Positions 25,105 to 37,691 of a DNA stretch of 64,000 nt are shown in pieces (the first letter of the stretch is position 1; each line of letters begins with the position of its first letter). The DNA is from Epiperipatus broadwayi. Lineage: Eukaryota; Onychophora; Udeonychophora; Euonychophora; Peripatidae. The notes beneath the pieces were generated by a model, which saw nothing but the letters and a program-made list of their open reading frames with translations, did not search any database and was not told the DNA's origin. Position numbers and translations under genes: made by a program. Location of the stretch: positions 126,001 to 190,000 of the forward strand of contig JAQFVV010006647.1 of NCBI GenBank assembly GCA_028023455.1, written 5' to 3'.

Positions 25105-25649
25105 ATAAGATATTTACATCTGAGATTTTTAAATGATAGCGCTGATGACTTTTGACGTGCCCATGTAGATTTACAAGCTTTTCTTTTAACATTCTATTAT
25201 CCTTTTATGTAATTTAGAATATGATCTTTTTACTGTTTGACAAACTCTTGAGAAGTCTTCATCTGTAAGCTCATTTTAAAAAAAATCATTCTGCATTTTT
25301 TAATGGAATGCAAGGCTTGATACTTGGTAAACTGTTAAACATTTGTTTTTTCTCTCAATAGGACCTCACTTGCTCTCTGAACAATCTTCTTAGCTCTCTT
25401 GGAGGAAATAGGAGTTTTAATTGCAAACTTTTAGGAACAATCTTTTCTGATTTACATTTACATAGGTAAAAAAAAATTGAAAGAATTGGGAGGATTTGAA
25501 TAAATCTTCATAGATATGAAATTTCTACTGATTGTTGCCTTTGACAGAATAGCTTAGTTAGTTAGAGCATTACCTTAAAATTCGATATTCAAGAATCTAA
25601 AAGTGTAAGTTTGACTGCTATGTTTATATTGTTACTGGTCAGGCCAACA

Positions 25650-25720
25650 ATACCTGAAGAGGTCAGACCAACAATACCTGAAGAAGACTGCAGAATAATA
25701 CTCCCTGAAACATTGTATAA
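25650..25720 (+). other. Penelope-like end with 26-bp duplication and weak hammerhead-like core
   Basis: The segment gg(c)ccaacaatacctgaag is present twice in tandem. It is followed by CTGAAGAAGACTGCAG and, about 15 bases later, CTGAAAC. Penelope-type terminal repeats often carry a CTGATGAAG...CGAAAC hammerhead. The copy here departs at key bases. Confidence 0.35.
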
Positions 25721-25857
25721 TTACTAACCTATGTTGTCTATTTGTGTTGTTATTACTAATAAATTGTTTGTATTTGAAAAGTTTACATAAAGTTTAAAAT
25801 TGTCTAGACATTCCACATATAATGATAGATGATTGAAATAGTTCAATATATTATCAC

Positions 25858-27003
25858 AGAGACATAATTCTCGATACAGTAGTGCCACTCAGTGCAAGCC
25901 AGAGTAATCAATGGATGCACGAAGGTTAGTGCATAAAATCTTTATCTAGTGCTTACTCATCCAATATCCTCAGACTAGTTTCTAGCTTGTGGCTTTCATC
26001 AGTGAGGAATCTTGGATCTGAGAGCAATGCATCTAGATCTTATGATCTAATGCAACCTTCCAGCAGCCACTTTTTACTTTTTTAGCCAACTAAAAAGTTT
26101 TGAGTCCAAAACACAATAATGTTTTTAAACTAAGCTCATTAGCTTCTATAGTTGTACAGATCTGAACTCAGTTCAGCATCTGTACTTATTAGTATCTTTG
26201 GTTCTTTAATAACCATAGTCACCATAATCCTATCAGGCAGGATTAGTATTAAACCATCAAACATCACATGGTCTTCATTCTTTATGCTTACACAAACTGT
26301 TTTTCACAGAGGCAAAATTCTCCATACAGTAGCACCACTCAGTGCAAGCCAGAGTAATCCGTGGATGTTGGAAGGTTAGTGCATAAAATCCATATCTAGT
26401 GCCTACTCATTCAATATCTCCAGACTAGTTTCTAGCTCGTGGCTTTCATCAGTGAGGAGCTTTGGATCTGAGAGCACTGTATCTAGATCTTAGGATGTAA
26501 ATGCAACCCTACAGCATCCACCTTTTACCTTTTTAAACTAAGAATGGTGATCTTGTTATGTTTGGTGGTTTAATATCAATCCTGCCCAATAGGATTATGG
26601 TGATTATGGTTATTAAAGAATCAAAGACATGAAAAAGTAAGGATGCTGAACTGAATTCAGATCTATACAACTATACAAGCTAATGAGCTTAGCTTGAAAA
26701 CATTAATATGTTTTGATTTTGGACTCAAAGCTTTATAGTTAGCTAAAAAAGTAAAAAGTGGCTGCTGAAGGGTTGCATTAGATCCTAAGATCTATGTGCA
26801 GTGTTCTCAGATCCAAGGCTTCTCACTGATGAAAACCACAAGCTAGAAACTAATCAGGATATTAGATGAGTAGGCACTAGATAAGGATTTTATGCACTAA
26901 CCTTTCTGCATCCATTGATTACTCTGGTTTGCACTGAGTATTATCGAGAGTTTTGCCTCTGAAAAACAGCTTGGGTAAGCATAAAGAATGGTGATCATGT
27001 GAT
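25858..27003. repeat. Hairpin-family repeat, compound foldback
   Basis: Several family units lie here in opposing orientations: minus-oriented at 25,870-26,110 and 26,310-26,530, plus-oriented at 26,740-27,003. They share tagtgccactcagtgcaagc, ccaatat...cagactagtttctagc and the terminal ggtgatcatgtgat. The copy begins only about 20 bp beyond the Penelope-like element. A weak flanking duplication (atattatcaca / atatatcaca) is visible. Confidence 0.75.
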
Positions 27004-27009
27004 ATATCA

Positions 27010-30000
27010 CATTTATTGATTTACTATATCAAAATGATAAAAGAAATTTAATGTATTGCATTTTAAAGAATTGAACTTTTGCTTATTTTATTTTAAAGAT
27101 GACATTAAACAAAGACGTTTAGCATATTATTTCTACTGTTATAACTTACAAAATTTAGTTTGAAATTGACAAAAAATAAAATTTGAACAAATAAACAACT
27201 AATAATTTAATTTCTTCATTGCAATTGTCTCATACAAAATACAGTTAATTCTAGTTAAAAAAATGATATTTTGATTATAGCTAATTAATTCATATCATGT
27301 TTGTTTACATTTTTAACAATTCAAATAATGTTAAAATAGTTCAATTTAATCCTGTATCACGTGTTGCTCACATATCATCATCTTTTCATTTTAGAGCTTT
27401 ATATTAACCATCTACAAAGTAGTTTGTCCTTTTGTTTAGATTTACTATAGTCAAAAAAATAGCTGACTTAAAATTGATGGTATATTTATTGTTTAAAGAA
27501 AATATTGTTTGACAGTGAATATTGCTGACATGAATTAGTAATTTTAAATATTAATGTTTTCTGCTCCTGAATTTTGTCTCTGGCTATTATCTCAAATTAT
27601 TTTTAATTTTATCTCTTCTTTTCATCTGTCCATTCAACCAAAAAAGTTTTTTTGTTTTATCATTCAATTGAAGTCTTCAAAAAATTATTAAATGATAATT
27701 TAATTATGTGTATTTAATTTTTATATTTTTTTCTAAGAGGTTTAATCAACATCCTTCAAATGTAACTTTTGATTATTGAAAGATTTCAAAAGTTCTCCAG
27801 GTTTTCATTACTTGGTAATGTCTACTGTTTTCTGTTTAGGTTCTAAATATATTTTGCCTATTGAATTTCTTAATTTGTACAAAAATTGATTTTCTTTTGA
27901 TTATCTTTTTTTAAGAAAATAAATGTACTTTTTTAATCTTCTAAAAGTCATTGCCTTATTTGAATTATGTTTTCCCCCCTCAATATTCTTATACTGTTCA
28001 ATACATCCTGTTTGTTTTTATTATTGAATTTTTGTGTATGCTATTCACTTATAAGATTCTTTGTCTTCCCAATTCAGTCTTTTAAACTAATGTTAACAAA
28101 TACATATATATATATATTTACTTGTTCAACCTGCTGGCTCAAGGGTCACATGCAGTTCAGGATAGCTATCAATGTGGCCCAAATTGCAATATGATTAAAA
28201 TAAAATTAATGTTCAAAGTCACATATTCAACTAATTTTATGATTTCCTCTTTTACTTTTATAATAAAAAAATATATAAAAAACATCAATAATGTTTTATT
28301 ACTTACATATGTACATTTTTTATATTAATAATCATAAACTTGGAACCTACTCAATGATTTTAAAAGATCAAATGGGAGGCTGCATAATCAGGATTATTAT
28401 TTAAGGACTGTTTTGCTTATCTGTGGTGGTAGATATTACGAAAATTATGCTCAGACCTTTGCTTATCAACGTTTAGTAGTGTTTGTATATTTAATGTATG
28501 GCCGAAAACAATTCTTTTTACAATGTGGACTAAAGATGCCAAAAAGTTGAATACACCTGAATTAGACATTTTATTTTTTAACAATTATTATTTTCAAATA
28601 TTTATTGTAGTTTTCACAAATTTAACTAAGGGCTATCACTCTTGAGAAGTTGTTTTACTTAAATATGGCACAAAATATTTCTATCCAGGATGTTAATCAC
28701 TGAAATTGTATTATGATTATATTTGATGTTTTCATTGTTTTCTCCATATGTGAAACAGTATTAATATTATCTTTAATTTATTACATTTCATCCATAAAAT
28801 TATTATACTGAGATTTTTAAATACTATTTGAATGTAGATTTATAATACTATCATGGAATATTTAAGCATATTGTTATGCTAAAGCAGATAGTTTGATACT
28901 TATTGAATGTGACAATAATAGGAAGTTGTATTTAACACAGTAACAAAATTGCTTTTTGTGTGCTCAGTTTTACTTAATGTATTTCTTGCTTTATCCTTAT
29001 AAAGGAGTATCTATTAATTTCATAAGATCATCAATACTAAAGTCATTGGAGCATTAATCAATAATAACTTGTATCCTTTGCCATCATTAGTATTTATTCT
29101 GATGATTTTTTTTCTAAATCTTATTTGTAATAACAAAAGTTTCTGAATGATCCTTATAGACTATGTATATATCATCATTTTGTAAAGTAACATAAGAATT
29201 CTGAGAAGTTGCCAAAACTAGATAAATCAGGTTTTTTAAAGATCATTTTTATTTTATCATATTTTTTGCCTCAATATAATGGTGTTGACCTGAAAGGAAC
29301 TATTCAGTAATTTCTCTATTATAGTGCTATATAAAATGTATAGTTTTTATAGTGATAGCATCAATATAAATACATTTTGAATTAAGCAAAAGTATTATTG
29401 AAATAGGTAATCAAAAATTTGATAACATTCAGTTTCTAATATTACAAATCAGTGATCAAAATTTTTAATTTATAGTAATGTTTAGTAGGATAAATGCAAT
29501 TATACAGAATTTTTAGATTCATTATGGTACATAAAATATCAAAATTTGGTGAAATTTTGTTAAGTAAGATATATAAATATAACTTTCATGCTACTATCTG
29601 ATTTTTATAGTATAAAAAGTTTTTTTTTAATAACTTAATGAGTAATTTTTGTAGAGTTAATTTGAATATTTTTATTTAGCTGGTTTCTAAAGTTTAGAAA
29701 TTTTTGTCTAATTTGACAGAAATTAATTAAATTATCTATGGAATATCTATATATTTAATTTATTGAATTAATTTTACTATTTTAAGTTGATTGTAGCAAT
29801 AAATGGATTTTTATATATATTCTCCCTTGTATTAATTTACTCTATGCAATTAAAATTTGGTTTATGTATATTTATGGTTGATTTTTATTTTAATTAAAGT
29901 TTTTGGTTGTATGTTTTTGTTATATGATATTTCAGAAATTGATACCTTTTTTTGTAATTGATCAATAATTTATTTATTTTCATTAAACATAACATTGGTA

Positions 30001-30125
30001 TATTAAAATTATGTTTTATCAGAATCAAAAGAAGATTTTTAATTTAAGAAAATTAATTTTAAATTTACATATTGGCTCTGCTCTTATATACACTATACAG
30101 TTCTTTTTCTTTCATATTTTTTTAG
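27010..30125. other. Intronic A+T-rich DNA, nothing recognised
   Basis: No exon, element end or domain was identified. The short open frames at 27967-28328 show no family features. Confidence 0.45.
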
Positions 30126-30156
30126 GCTTTAAAAGCTTCCAAAAGAAAATCTGAAC
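30126..30156 (+). CDS. BRMS1L: BRMS1L/BRMS1-family gene, 31-bp micro-exon
   Basis: This small exon has an acceptor of ttttttag and the donor gtaagt. It encodes ALKASKRKSE plus the first base of a His codon completed by the next exon. The preceding family motif (W-T-x-I-[KR]-K) is normally followed by Ala and a Lys/Arg-rich linker, which this supplies. It begins in phase 0 and ends in phase 1, compatible with both neighbours; the reading frame shifted by two bases is closed by TGA. The short length would be hard to call alone. The perfect donor, the phase agreement and the fit to the family make it convincing. Confidence 0.85.
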
Positions 30157-30444
30157 GTAAGTTGAAATACATTAACTGTATAAATTTTATTTAAAATATT
30201 AATATAATACAATACGAAATAGTGGTATTATATTTTGCATTTGTTCATTTTTGAATATTTTTTTTTAGTTCTGTATATATAAATTTTTAAATAATTTTAC
30301 AAGAATTTGCATGCGGTCTTTTGAATCTGGGAAGAAAATGAAATTAAATTCTACTGTAAATAAAAATATATAGGCTTTAAATACCTAGGTTCAACTTATT
30401 TTATTTACAGTTATAACTGAGGTGATATCTAATTATATCTCTAG
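30157..30444 (+). other. BRMS1L: Short GT-AG intron of the BRMS1L-like gene
   Basis: A 288-bp intron, gtaagt ... ttatatctctag, of ordinary U2 type. It is far smaller than the two introns before it. Confidence 0.85.
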
Positions 30445-30571
30445 ATGTTTTTCGAACAGAGAAGACTCCCTATATAGCTCGATTTGAGGAAGGCAAATTA
30501 TATTATGAAGGCCAGTGGTATCGAAAAGGACAGCAAATCCTCATTGAGAATAAACTGGAATCCCCTTTACC
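30445..30571 (+). CDS. BRMS1L: BRMS1L/BRMS1-family gene, C-terminal domain exon
   Basis: Two bases finish a His codon, then 41 codons and two bases of a Pro codon, then the donor gtgagt. The peptide runs VFRTEKTPYIARFEEGKLYY and on through EGQWYRKGQQILIENK to ESPL. The pattern R-x-E-[ED]-G-[KR]-L-Y-Y-[DE]-G-x-W-Y-x-[RK]-G-Q is the start of the conserved C-terminal domain shared by BRMS1, BRMS1L and SUDS3; E-G-x-W-Y-x-[RK]-G-Q with the upstream PYIVYML exon favours BRMS1L. Its G+C content is visibly higher than that of its surroundings, as expected for a selected exon. The rest of the domain (an E-V-W motif, then a K-L-Y-I-S-Q-L-x-K-G ending) is not recognisable downstream to 64000. The next intron therefore probably leaves the window. 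Confidence 0.92.
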
Positions 30572-32064
30572 GTGAGTTGTTTTGACTAATTGAATTGCCT
30601 CTCTTGCACGCCTCCTGGTGACAGTTTGACAAATTTTGCTGCATGGTTATTTTTTGATAATAATTTTGTCTTATTCTCTTTCTTTAATTCTTTCATTAGT
30701 GAATTAATAACTGATTTTTTAAAAAAATATAGTAATGGTTGGAGGCTTTTTTTTTAGTTTAATGTATATAATAATAAGTATCTATACCAATTATCAATAT
30801 GTGCCAATGTAAATTTGGATTAAAAAAATTATATACAGTTGGGTTCATATATAATTGTAAGATAATGGATTATAATATAGTGATTTATAAGAATGGGGCT
30901 TGAAATATTTTGATTGCACAAATAGTATCAGTTTTATAAAATATTATTATCAGAAATTGTAATACAATATTTCTTATTCATTACTTCTTCATTCATCATG
31001 AATTTCCAGGATCACAACTGAATAATTATAGAATTTCGTAATAATTTCTTTACATCTTCTTGAGGGAAAGCATTCTCTCTCTTTCTCTTTCAAAAAAAAA
31101 AAAACATTTAAAGACAAATATTTATTATCTGTAGCAAAAGTAATAATGTGGGCATAACTCAAAATACTAAAAGTCATTATCTTAATGGTGAGAATACCAA
31201 GAGATAATCTCAAAAATTCAACAGCATGAAAGACCTTGAGGATTGTAAATTGCTGAAGCAAAATTCTTGATATAAATATAATTTTTTTATTAATGTTTTT
31301 CATGAGAAAAAAAACAAAACAAACCTTTATTTACTAACAAACTAATATTCGCTCTCACCCAGCTATTTTTTATTTTCAAAAATAAATGTTAGTTCATTTA
31401 TAAAGATGTTATATCACAAATACGTAAATTATACAAAGTTTAAGATTGTGGGATATAAATTATTACATAGTTGGATACACTAAACATTTTTTTTTTTCTA
31501 ATTATATGTCATATAAACCTAATACAGTCCAGAACCACTTAATACTGGAATCTGCTATGCATTAGAAAACAACTTTCTGTCCATTGTTCTGTTCAAATGC
31601 ATATTTTGATATTTCTGTTGATAAATCAATAAAGTTAAACTGCCTAAAGTTTTTTCTTGTGCTATGCAGAGTTAAAAAAGGTTATTTCAAAATTGAAATA
31701 TTACTTCATGAATTTTGAAGTAAAAATATTGTTGCAATTCACATTTTCTTTTTTGTCCCAAAAAAAAAAAGTAAGATGAAAATAAAAAAGTATATTATTT
31801 CACTGCAGGAGTAGGCAGTAAAATTCAGTGAAGTTTGAGAAAAATCATTGTTCACCTTACTTTGGGAGAACACAGTGAAATTAATCTAAGCTTAAAAATA
31901 ATTGGTTTTTCACATGGGGATATTAAGTCTAAAATAATTCACTTCTGAAAGTGTATTAATATTTGAAAGATTAGGATTTTTCTTTCTCAAAAATTGCATT
32001 TTTCACATAATTGTACAAGCTGCTATTTATTTTTTTTAAAAAAAATATTGGTATTCATATTTAT
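30572..32064 (+). other. BRMS1L: A+T-rich DNA after the last recognised exon
   Basis: It begins with the donor gtgagt of the BRMS1L-like gene and is presumably the start of its next intron. No further exon was found. The 104-codon minus-strand frame at 30989-31303 shows no recognised domain. Confidence 0.5.
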
Positions 32065-33239
32065 GACAATCCATCCTGCTTAATGATGTTGTTCCTCCAA
32101 CAAAACACATCAATATAACGTTACCGGGCCATTACATTTTCTTTAATATTTTAACAAATAAACAATACACAGACAACTCTTTAAAATTATGTTATTTTAT
32201 TATTTTTTAAACTAATGTTATAGATTTTCAATTAATAAGCAATTTTTTTTTTGTTTTATAATAAATATTTCTTTATTTTAGATTTTTTAAAATAAAATAA
32301 CCAATATTTTTTTGTTTTGTAAGAAATGTTCGTTTAGGTTAGGTTTTTTTTTTTTTTTTTTTTGGAAAGTAATTGAATATATTTGCAAAATGTTCATTTG
32401 TTAATATCGTATTTTTTCACTAACATTGATTTGATTACTTCAAACATAGTTCTATTTTTGGTTGATAAACAATGCCTCAATAACTAATTTATTTTTGTTT
32501 GATAATAAATAATCCTTTATTTCATGTTTTTTTTTTTTTTTTTGCGAACCGTAATTTAATATATTAGGCAATAGAGACAGCTTGAACGAATCCTTTTTTT
32601 CACTAACGTTGATTTGATTACTTCAAACATAGTTTTATTTTTGGTTGATAAACAATGCCTCAAGAACCAATTTACTTTTGTTTGGTAATAAATGTTCCTT
32701 TACTTAAATTTTTTTTTTTTGCGAACCGTAATTTAATATATTACGAAGACTTTTTTTCACAAGTAGCCATTTTTTCACCAACGCAAGCTCTTGCAACATA
32801 CAAGACTTTAGATTCAAATATGCCGAATTGCCACATTTCCTCATTTTAACACATTTAGGGGAGGTGGGGATTACATTGGGTACAGTGTGACAATTTGGAG
32901 GACCTTATAGTAATTCATTTAGGTTTAAAAGTAATTACTTCTGAGCGAATATTGGTTCACTTACCATCAAATTATTCACACCTTCTTATGACAACTTACT
33001 ATATGTTGTGTTAGCATTCGTATAAATGGTAAACGACACGTATCAAAGCTAACTTATATGGTAGGCTAAGTGTGAATTGCGAGAGCAATTGATCACAAAA
33101 CACGCTGCTGGCTGCCATTAGCCAAAAGATTCAATTGCTAGCACTCAATTACTGATAGCAATTGAGAAGTTGTGCCTGATAAATGGCATTATCAACTACT
33201 TTTGGCTAGCAACAACACCATCAAGCGGGATGGATTGTC
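32065..33239. mobile_element. Non-autonomous DNA transposon, TIR GACAATCCATCC
   Basis: The left end is GACAATCCATCCTGCTTAAT. The right end, reverse-complemented, is GACAATCCATCCCGCTTGAT; both continue into TGTTGTT. The flanking 8-mers ATATTTAT and ATATGTGT agree at six of eight positions and may be an old target duplication. No transposase frame is present. The inner part of the TIR resembles that of the element at 58029-59583. Confidence 0.75.
32236..32830. repeat. Tandem repeat of ~180 bp, about three units, within the DNA transposon
   Basis: Units restart at cactaacattgatttgatta (32418), cactaacgttgatttgatta (32601) and a partial caccaacg (32776). An earlier, more diverged unit precedes them. 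Each contains a long T tract followed by GCGAACCGTAATTTAATATA and the phrase ggttgataaacaatgcctca. Confidence 0.85.
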
Positions 33240-35108
33240 ATATGTGTGAGTATAATTTAAATTGCAAATGCGCCCTTTAAATTTGTTCCAAAACCAAAAA
33301 AAAAGCAGTAACTTGAAAAAGGTCAATACAATTTAAGGAAACCGTTTTTGTTGTTTAGAAGAAAATACAGTTCATGTGCATTAAATATTTTTTATATGCA
33401 AAGTGAACATAGCAATTTTTTTGCTACAAGATCAGCCCTATGATAAAGGTGCAAAATTAAATATACATTTTATATTTATATAAAACATGAAAATTGATCT
33501 TTTAGTTCTTGACTTATAAGAATGTAGAAAGATAGATCCTCACTCATTTTTTTATATATAGTAGATCGATTTTTAATATAAAAAAGTTATTTTATTAAAT
33601 TAATTTTTGTAAAAATATGACAAAATTTTAATATATCTTTCAGTTTGAAAATAATGTTTTTCTGTTATGGCTAACAAAAATGTGAATTAATTAATGTGTC
33701 TTGAAAATTGTTTAACAGTAATGAGAAATAATATACAATTCATTTGCAATGTAAATAATCTTATTTCTGAATGCTTTTGTAAAGTTATTTAAAAATAAAC
33801 ATTTAAATTAATTGATTTGAGCATTTAAAAAAACAATCAAATGTTAATATTTTATGTTTATTTATGATTAAACTAGATACACATGCATAAAATAGTATTA
33901 ATTTACTCTTTTATTATTATATACTTTATGCTATGTATTGTTATAATAAAATGGAACTGGAATATTCGTTATATTATGTCTTTAGTCCCTCTTCACATAT
34001 ATTGTTTACTGTATAAAATTACTCATGTTTTGTTGATAAATTTATTGTTTATAGAGTATAGTTCAACATGCATGCATATATATTTAGATGGACATCCATT
34101 GTAATAGTTAACTAGGAGAAGAAAAGGAAAATTCAAGCACCATAATACATATTAGTAAAAAGCAACAAGATTATATTTTAAATAAGCACACATATGTATA
34201 GGTGTGTGTGTGTTAAATAAAATATTTTTATTTATTAGTACTCATTAGTTTAATTTTTTTTAAAAAAATTATTTAAGTTAAATAATTTATTTAAAAAAAA
34301 AAAAAAATTGGTTTGCAGACAGGAAATAAAAATAGTTTTCTTTAATTCTGTATTGAGAAAGATAATTATTTAAACAAACCTTAATTGATTATATGGAAAC
34401 AGAAAACTAAAGAGATCAGATTAATTATTTAAAAAACTGAAGTTTTAAAGAAGTTGTTTTTTTTATGTATTGTTGACTATTAAATGTAATTCCTCGAAAA
34501 CTGATAAAATCTTGGATATATGGTCACATTGTTATAAAATTTATTGTCTGATATATTTTAAAATTTAAGTTAATTAAAAAATCAAGACATTATGATAAGC
34601 CTGTCTTAATTTAAAAAAAAAAAAAGAGAAAAAGATGAGTATTACAAAAGTAAAAGTAGTAAACTGCAGAAATCATTTGCTCTATTTTGCTGTCTGTCTG
34701 TTCTCTAATTTGGATTGCTTGAGTTTAAAAGAAGATACTGCATGGCTAGGTACATTCAGGAACTTCTGCCTGAGTGTGTATTCTTCTGACTAAAATATTT
34801 CTCTTCATTACAAAATGAAATGCCAACCATATAATATAGCTGTCACTGATATGCTCATCAAAAATAGAACTCAATTGTGACTACTCAAAACATGCAAAAA
34901 AAACGATTAAGGTTATATAAATTAGAAAAATTATTAGTGAAATAATTATTGGACCTTACAATATTTTTCTCACTAGTGAATTTCAAAGAAAAAAAAAAGC
35001 TTTCTAATTTCAAAATTAGAAGACATATGGACATAAATTTACATTTGCTTTGTATGTTCATGTAATCTCCTTCAGCCACTCAAAGATTTAAGGTAAAATG
35101 TTGAACAC
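33240..35108. other. A+T-rich DNA, nothing recognised
   Basis: Only a short GT run near 34201 and homopolymers are evident. Confidence 0.45.
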
Positions 35109-35117
35109 TTTTAATTT

Positions 35118-35769
35118 AAATCATTTGATCACCATTTCCTATGCTTTTACAAGCTGTTAAAATAGTAGAAAACATTCCATATAATAGTGCCACCCAGTTC
35201 AAGTAGTAATCAATAGCTGGTAGAAAGTTTGTGCATAAAATCTTTTATCTAGTGCTTATTCATCCAATATTCCCAGATTAGTTTTTAATTAGTAGCTTTC
35301 ACCACTGAGGATCTGAGAACACTACACGTAAGCCTTTGGATCTAATGCAACCCTCCAGCAGCCAACTTTTACCTATTTAGTTAATTAAAGCTAATAGGAT
35401 GATGGTGACTATGATTATTAAATAACCAGACATTAAAATATATAAATACTGAACTAGGTTCAGATCTGTATGACTAGACAAGCAAATTAGCTTTGATTGA
35501 AAACATTATTGTGTTTTCATTTTAGGCTTTTAGCTTTATAGTTAAGTAAATAGGTAAAAGGTGGCTGCTGGAAGGTTGCATTAGATCCATGTAGTTATGA
35601 TACTTTCAGATCCACGGCTCCTCACTGATGAAAGTCCCAAGCTAGAAATTAGTCTGGGGATATTGGATAAATAGTTACTAGATAGGGATTTTATACACAA
35701 ACCTTTTAGCATCCATTGATTACTATGATTTGCACTGAATGACACTACTGTATAGAGAGTTTGCTATTG
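35118..35769. repeat. Hairpin-family repeat, ~650-bp foldback
   Basis: The copy is flanked by TTTTAATTT on both sides (35109-35117, 35770-35778). The left half is in reverse and the right half in forward orientation. The right half retains ctcactgatgaaagt...ctagaaattagtctgggg and tagttactagatagg, a mutated form of the conserved core. Confidence 0.8.
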
Positions 35770-35778
35770 TTTTAATTT

Positions 35779-36734
35779 GCAGTCATTAATGTACTTTAGT
35801 AAATTTTAAATGAACTTTCTTTACCTATAGGTGAATTATAATAGTTTATTCCCATCAATTTTGAAATTGTAATTTACTTAATTTATTTTATGTATTTATT
35901 TTGGTATTCCAATTCGAATTTTATTTATTATGCTGTTATATTTACTATTACTCACAAATAGTTTAAATAATTTAGTTTTATAGTTAAAATATATGTATAT
36001 ATTAGTTTGCATTCTTAATGATTAAAAATGAAAAGGAAGAATGATTTAGCAGTTGGATTTAGTAATTAAATAAATTGTTTTTTAAAAAAGGTATAAATTA
36101 AAATCAATGTTTTAATTCTCGCAAATCGTTTTCATAAATATTTAACTGCTTAAAAAAAGTAGACTGTAAATATAATATGAGAACATATCTTTCTGAGACT
36201 ATCTAAATTTAAAATCATTAAATGTGTCTAGCAATTGAATAATATATTTTCAGAAGTATAGGTTTCAAGTAGCATAAGATAGTTCTTTTGTATATATGTT
36301 GTTTAAAGAAGGCTAGACATTCAGCCAAAATGTTAAGCAGATGTTTCAACGTAATATGTATCCTGTACACATAGAAATAAATATTTATATATTTGTATGT
36401 ATTTAGTACATTTATATGTAATTAAAGTTAAGTTCCAAAAGTTTTTGATGTTTCATATATATATTTTCATGCATAATCTGTGACTTATAATTTGCAAATC
36501 TATTTCTTCATTTTAAATATGTTTAAATGTAATAATTATTTGCACAATGAAGTTGTACTATTACTAAGATATACAGTTATGATCATTTGGCTTAGGCTTA
36601 AATAAATATTGCTTTAAGTGCTAACATGATATATGCTTGCATGTGATGAATATTAAAACACTCGTGGATCTGTATTATTGTCACCAAATTAAAAAAATAT
36701 ATGTGCACTTAGTCCTGCCAAGAGATTGATTATC
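35779..36734. other. A+T-rich DNA, nothing recognised
   Basis: No frame, exon or element end was identified. Confidence 0.45.
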
Positions 36735-37270
36735 CAAACATTGAAATTATTATAAAGCTGGATATACAATAGCCTTCAAATGATCATAAGAAACTCGTTA
36801 ATAACTAAATAGGTAACTATTAAGCAATTAATCCATATATAATATTATGAATATATTGTTTAGAGGAGGTACTAAGGATGAATTAAATATTTGTTGAAAA
36901 TAAAGAGGATAAAATTCTTATTAAATATTATTGTGTAACAACTAAACATATAAAAAACCAATTTTGGTTACTTAGTAGAACTTAGTTCTTAATGTGTTTA
37001 AACATTGAAATTATTAAATTATTATGAAGCTGGATATGCAATAGCCTTCAAATAATCATAAGAAACTCATTAATAACTAAATAGGTTCTCAAATAGGTAA
37101 CCATTAAGGCAATTAATCCATTTATAATATGAATATATTATTCAGAGGAACTACTAAGAGTAAGTCAAATATTTATTGAAAATAAGAGGATAAAATTCCT
37201 ATTAAATTTATTATGCAACTACTAAATATATAAAAAGTCAATTTTGTTTAGTTAGTAGGACTCTTAATAT
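36735..37270. repeat. Tandem duplication, ~265-bp unit
   Basis: Two diverged copies (36735-36996 and 36999-37270) share aaacattgaaattatt, gcaatagccttcaaat, cataagaaactc and aataactaaatagg in the same order. They also share gaggataaaattc toward their ends. Small indels separate them. Confidence 0.85.
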
Positions 37271-37649
37271 GTTATTATTATTATCTACACATTTCAATTG
37301 AAAGTTTCACAAGAATCATTGATCTCCATAACTTAAGAGACATATGCTAAATTACTGCTGGTGGTGTGAGATTTTGTAGGAGTCTATGATCATCATTAGT
37401 AAATTGTAGTACAATGTCTTCATAGAAGACATTCTAAACCATAAGTCTAGTGGTGCCCTGTGGTGTTGGATATTGACCATGACTGCAGACACTTTTGTCC
37501 ATTAATACAGCTATTTTTATATGTGTAGAATATGTTTATGTAAATTAAGATTGTGCTACAACCACAATATAAAAAAAAATAATGATAATATATATTTACT
37601 ATGAGTGTTCGTTCATCTTTCAAATTCACGTAAAAAATAAAAATAATTA

Positions 37650-37691
37650 AAATCTTACATGATTACCATTTCATATTCTTATACATGCTGT
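37650..37691. repeat. Hairpin-family terminal fragment
   Basis: Sequence tcttacatgattaccatttc and the following cttatacatgctgttaa match the family's outer end. It abuts the 3' end of LINE copy B. Confidence 0.55.

Larger units (their letters stand above)
22068..25836 (-). mobile_element. Penelope-like element with inverted ends, carrying a hairpin-repeat insertion
   Basis: A minus-strand Penelope-like retroelement. About 370 bp at the left (22068-22440) recurs inverted at the right (about 25480-25836). Decoded 5' to 3': a block with SLKHDTFIIILPAGKSNTTI (about 23.95-24.02 kb); RT motifs QGMAMGSLLSPLLSNI (23.35-23.4 kb) and YVNDKFVI, where the usual Y-[VA]-D-D is damaged; VYRKPTHNGKFLAYTFNHP (about 23.1 kb); IVYPYIPGMADKLNKI (22.83-22.88 kb); and a GIY-YIG remnant with INWENMKILDRE-like and RKFKEAVHMTMANNP blocks (22.48-22.6 kb). 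These are the standard Penelope landmarks. Stops and shifts make it inactive. A hairpin-family copy interrupts it at 24210-25104. Confidence 0.85.
14994..30125 (+). other. BRMS1L: Large GT-AG intron of the BRMS1L-like gene
   Basis: This intron of about 15.1 kb starts gtaaat and ends catatttttttag. It joins the exon ending ...AIKK to the exon beginning ALKASK, both in phase 0. It carries a decayed LINE (17.85-20.7 kb), a Penelope-like element with inverted ends (22.07-25.84 kb) and two compound copies of the hairpin repeat family (24.21-25.10 and 25.86-27.00 kb). I see no further host exon inside it, and none is needed for the protein alignment. Confidence 0.8.

Noticed and set aside
30126-30571. 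Assignment to SUDS3 (SDS3)
   Set aside because: The C-terminal exon also resembles SUDS3. However, the exon with PYIVYML and DILEDWT is specific to BRMS1/BRMS1L as I know the families.
32655-32849. 64-codon frame in the 32-kb element
   Set aside because: It spans a tandem-repeat unit and is closed in the sister units.
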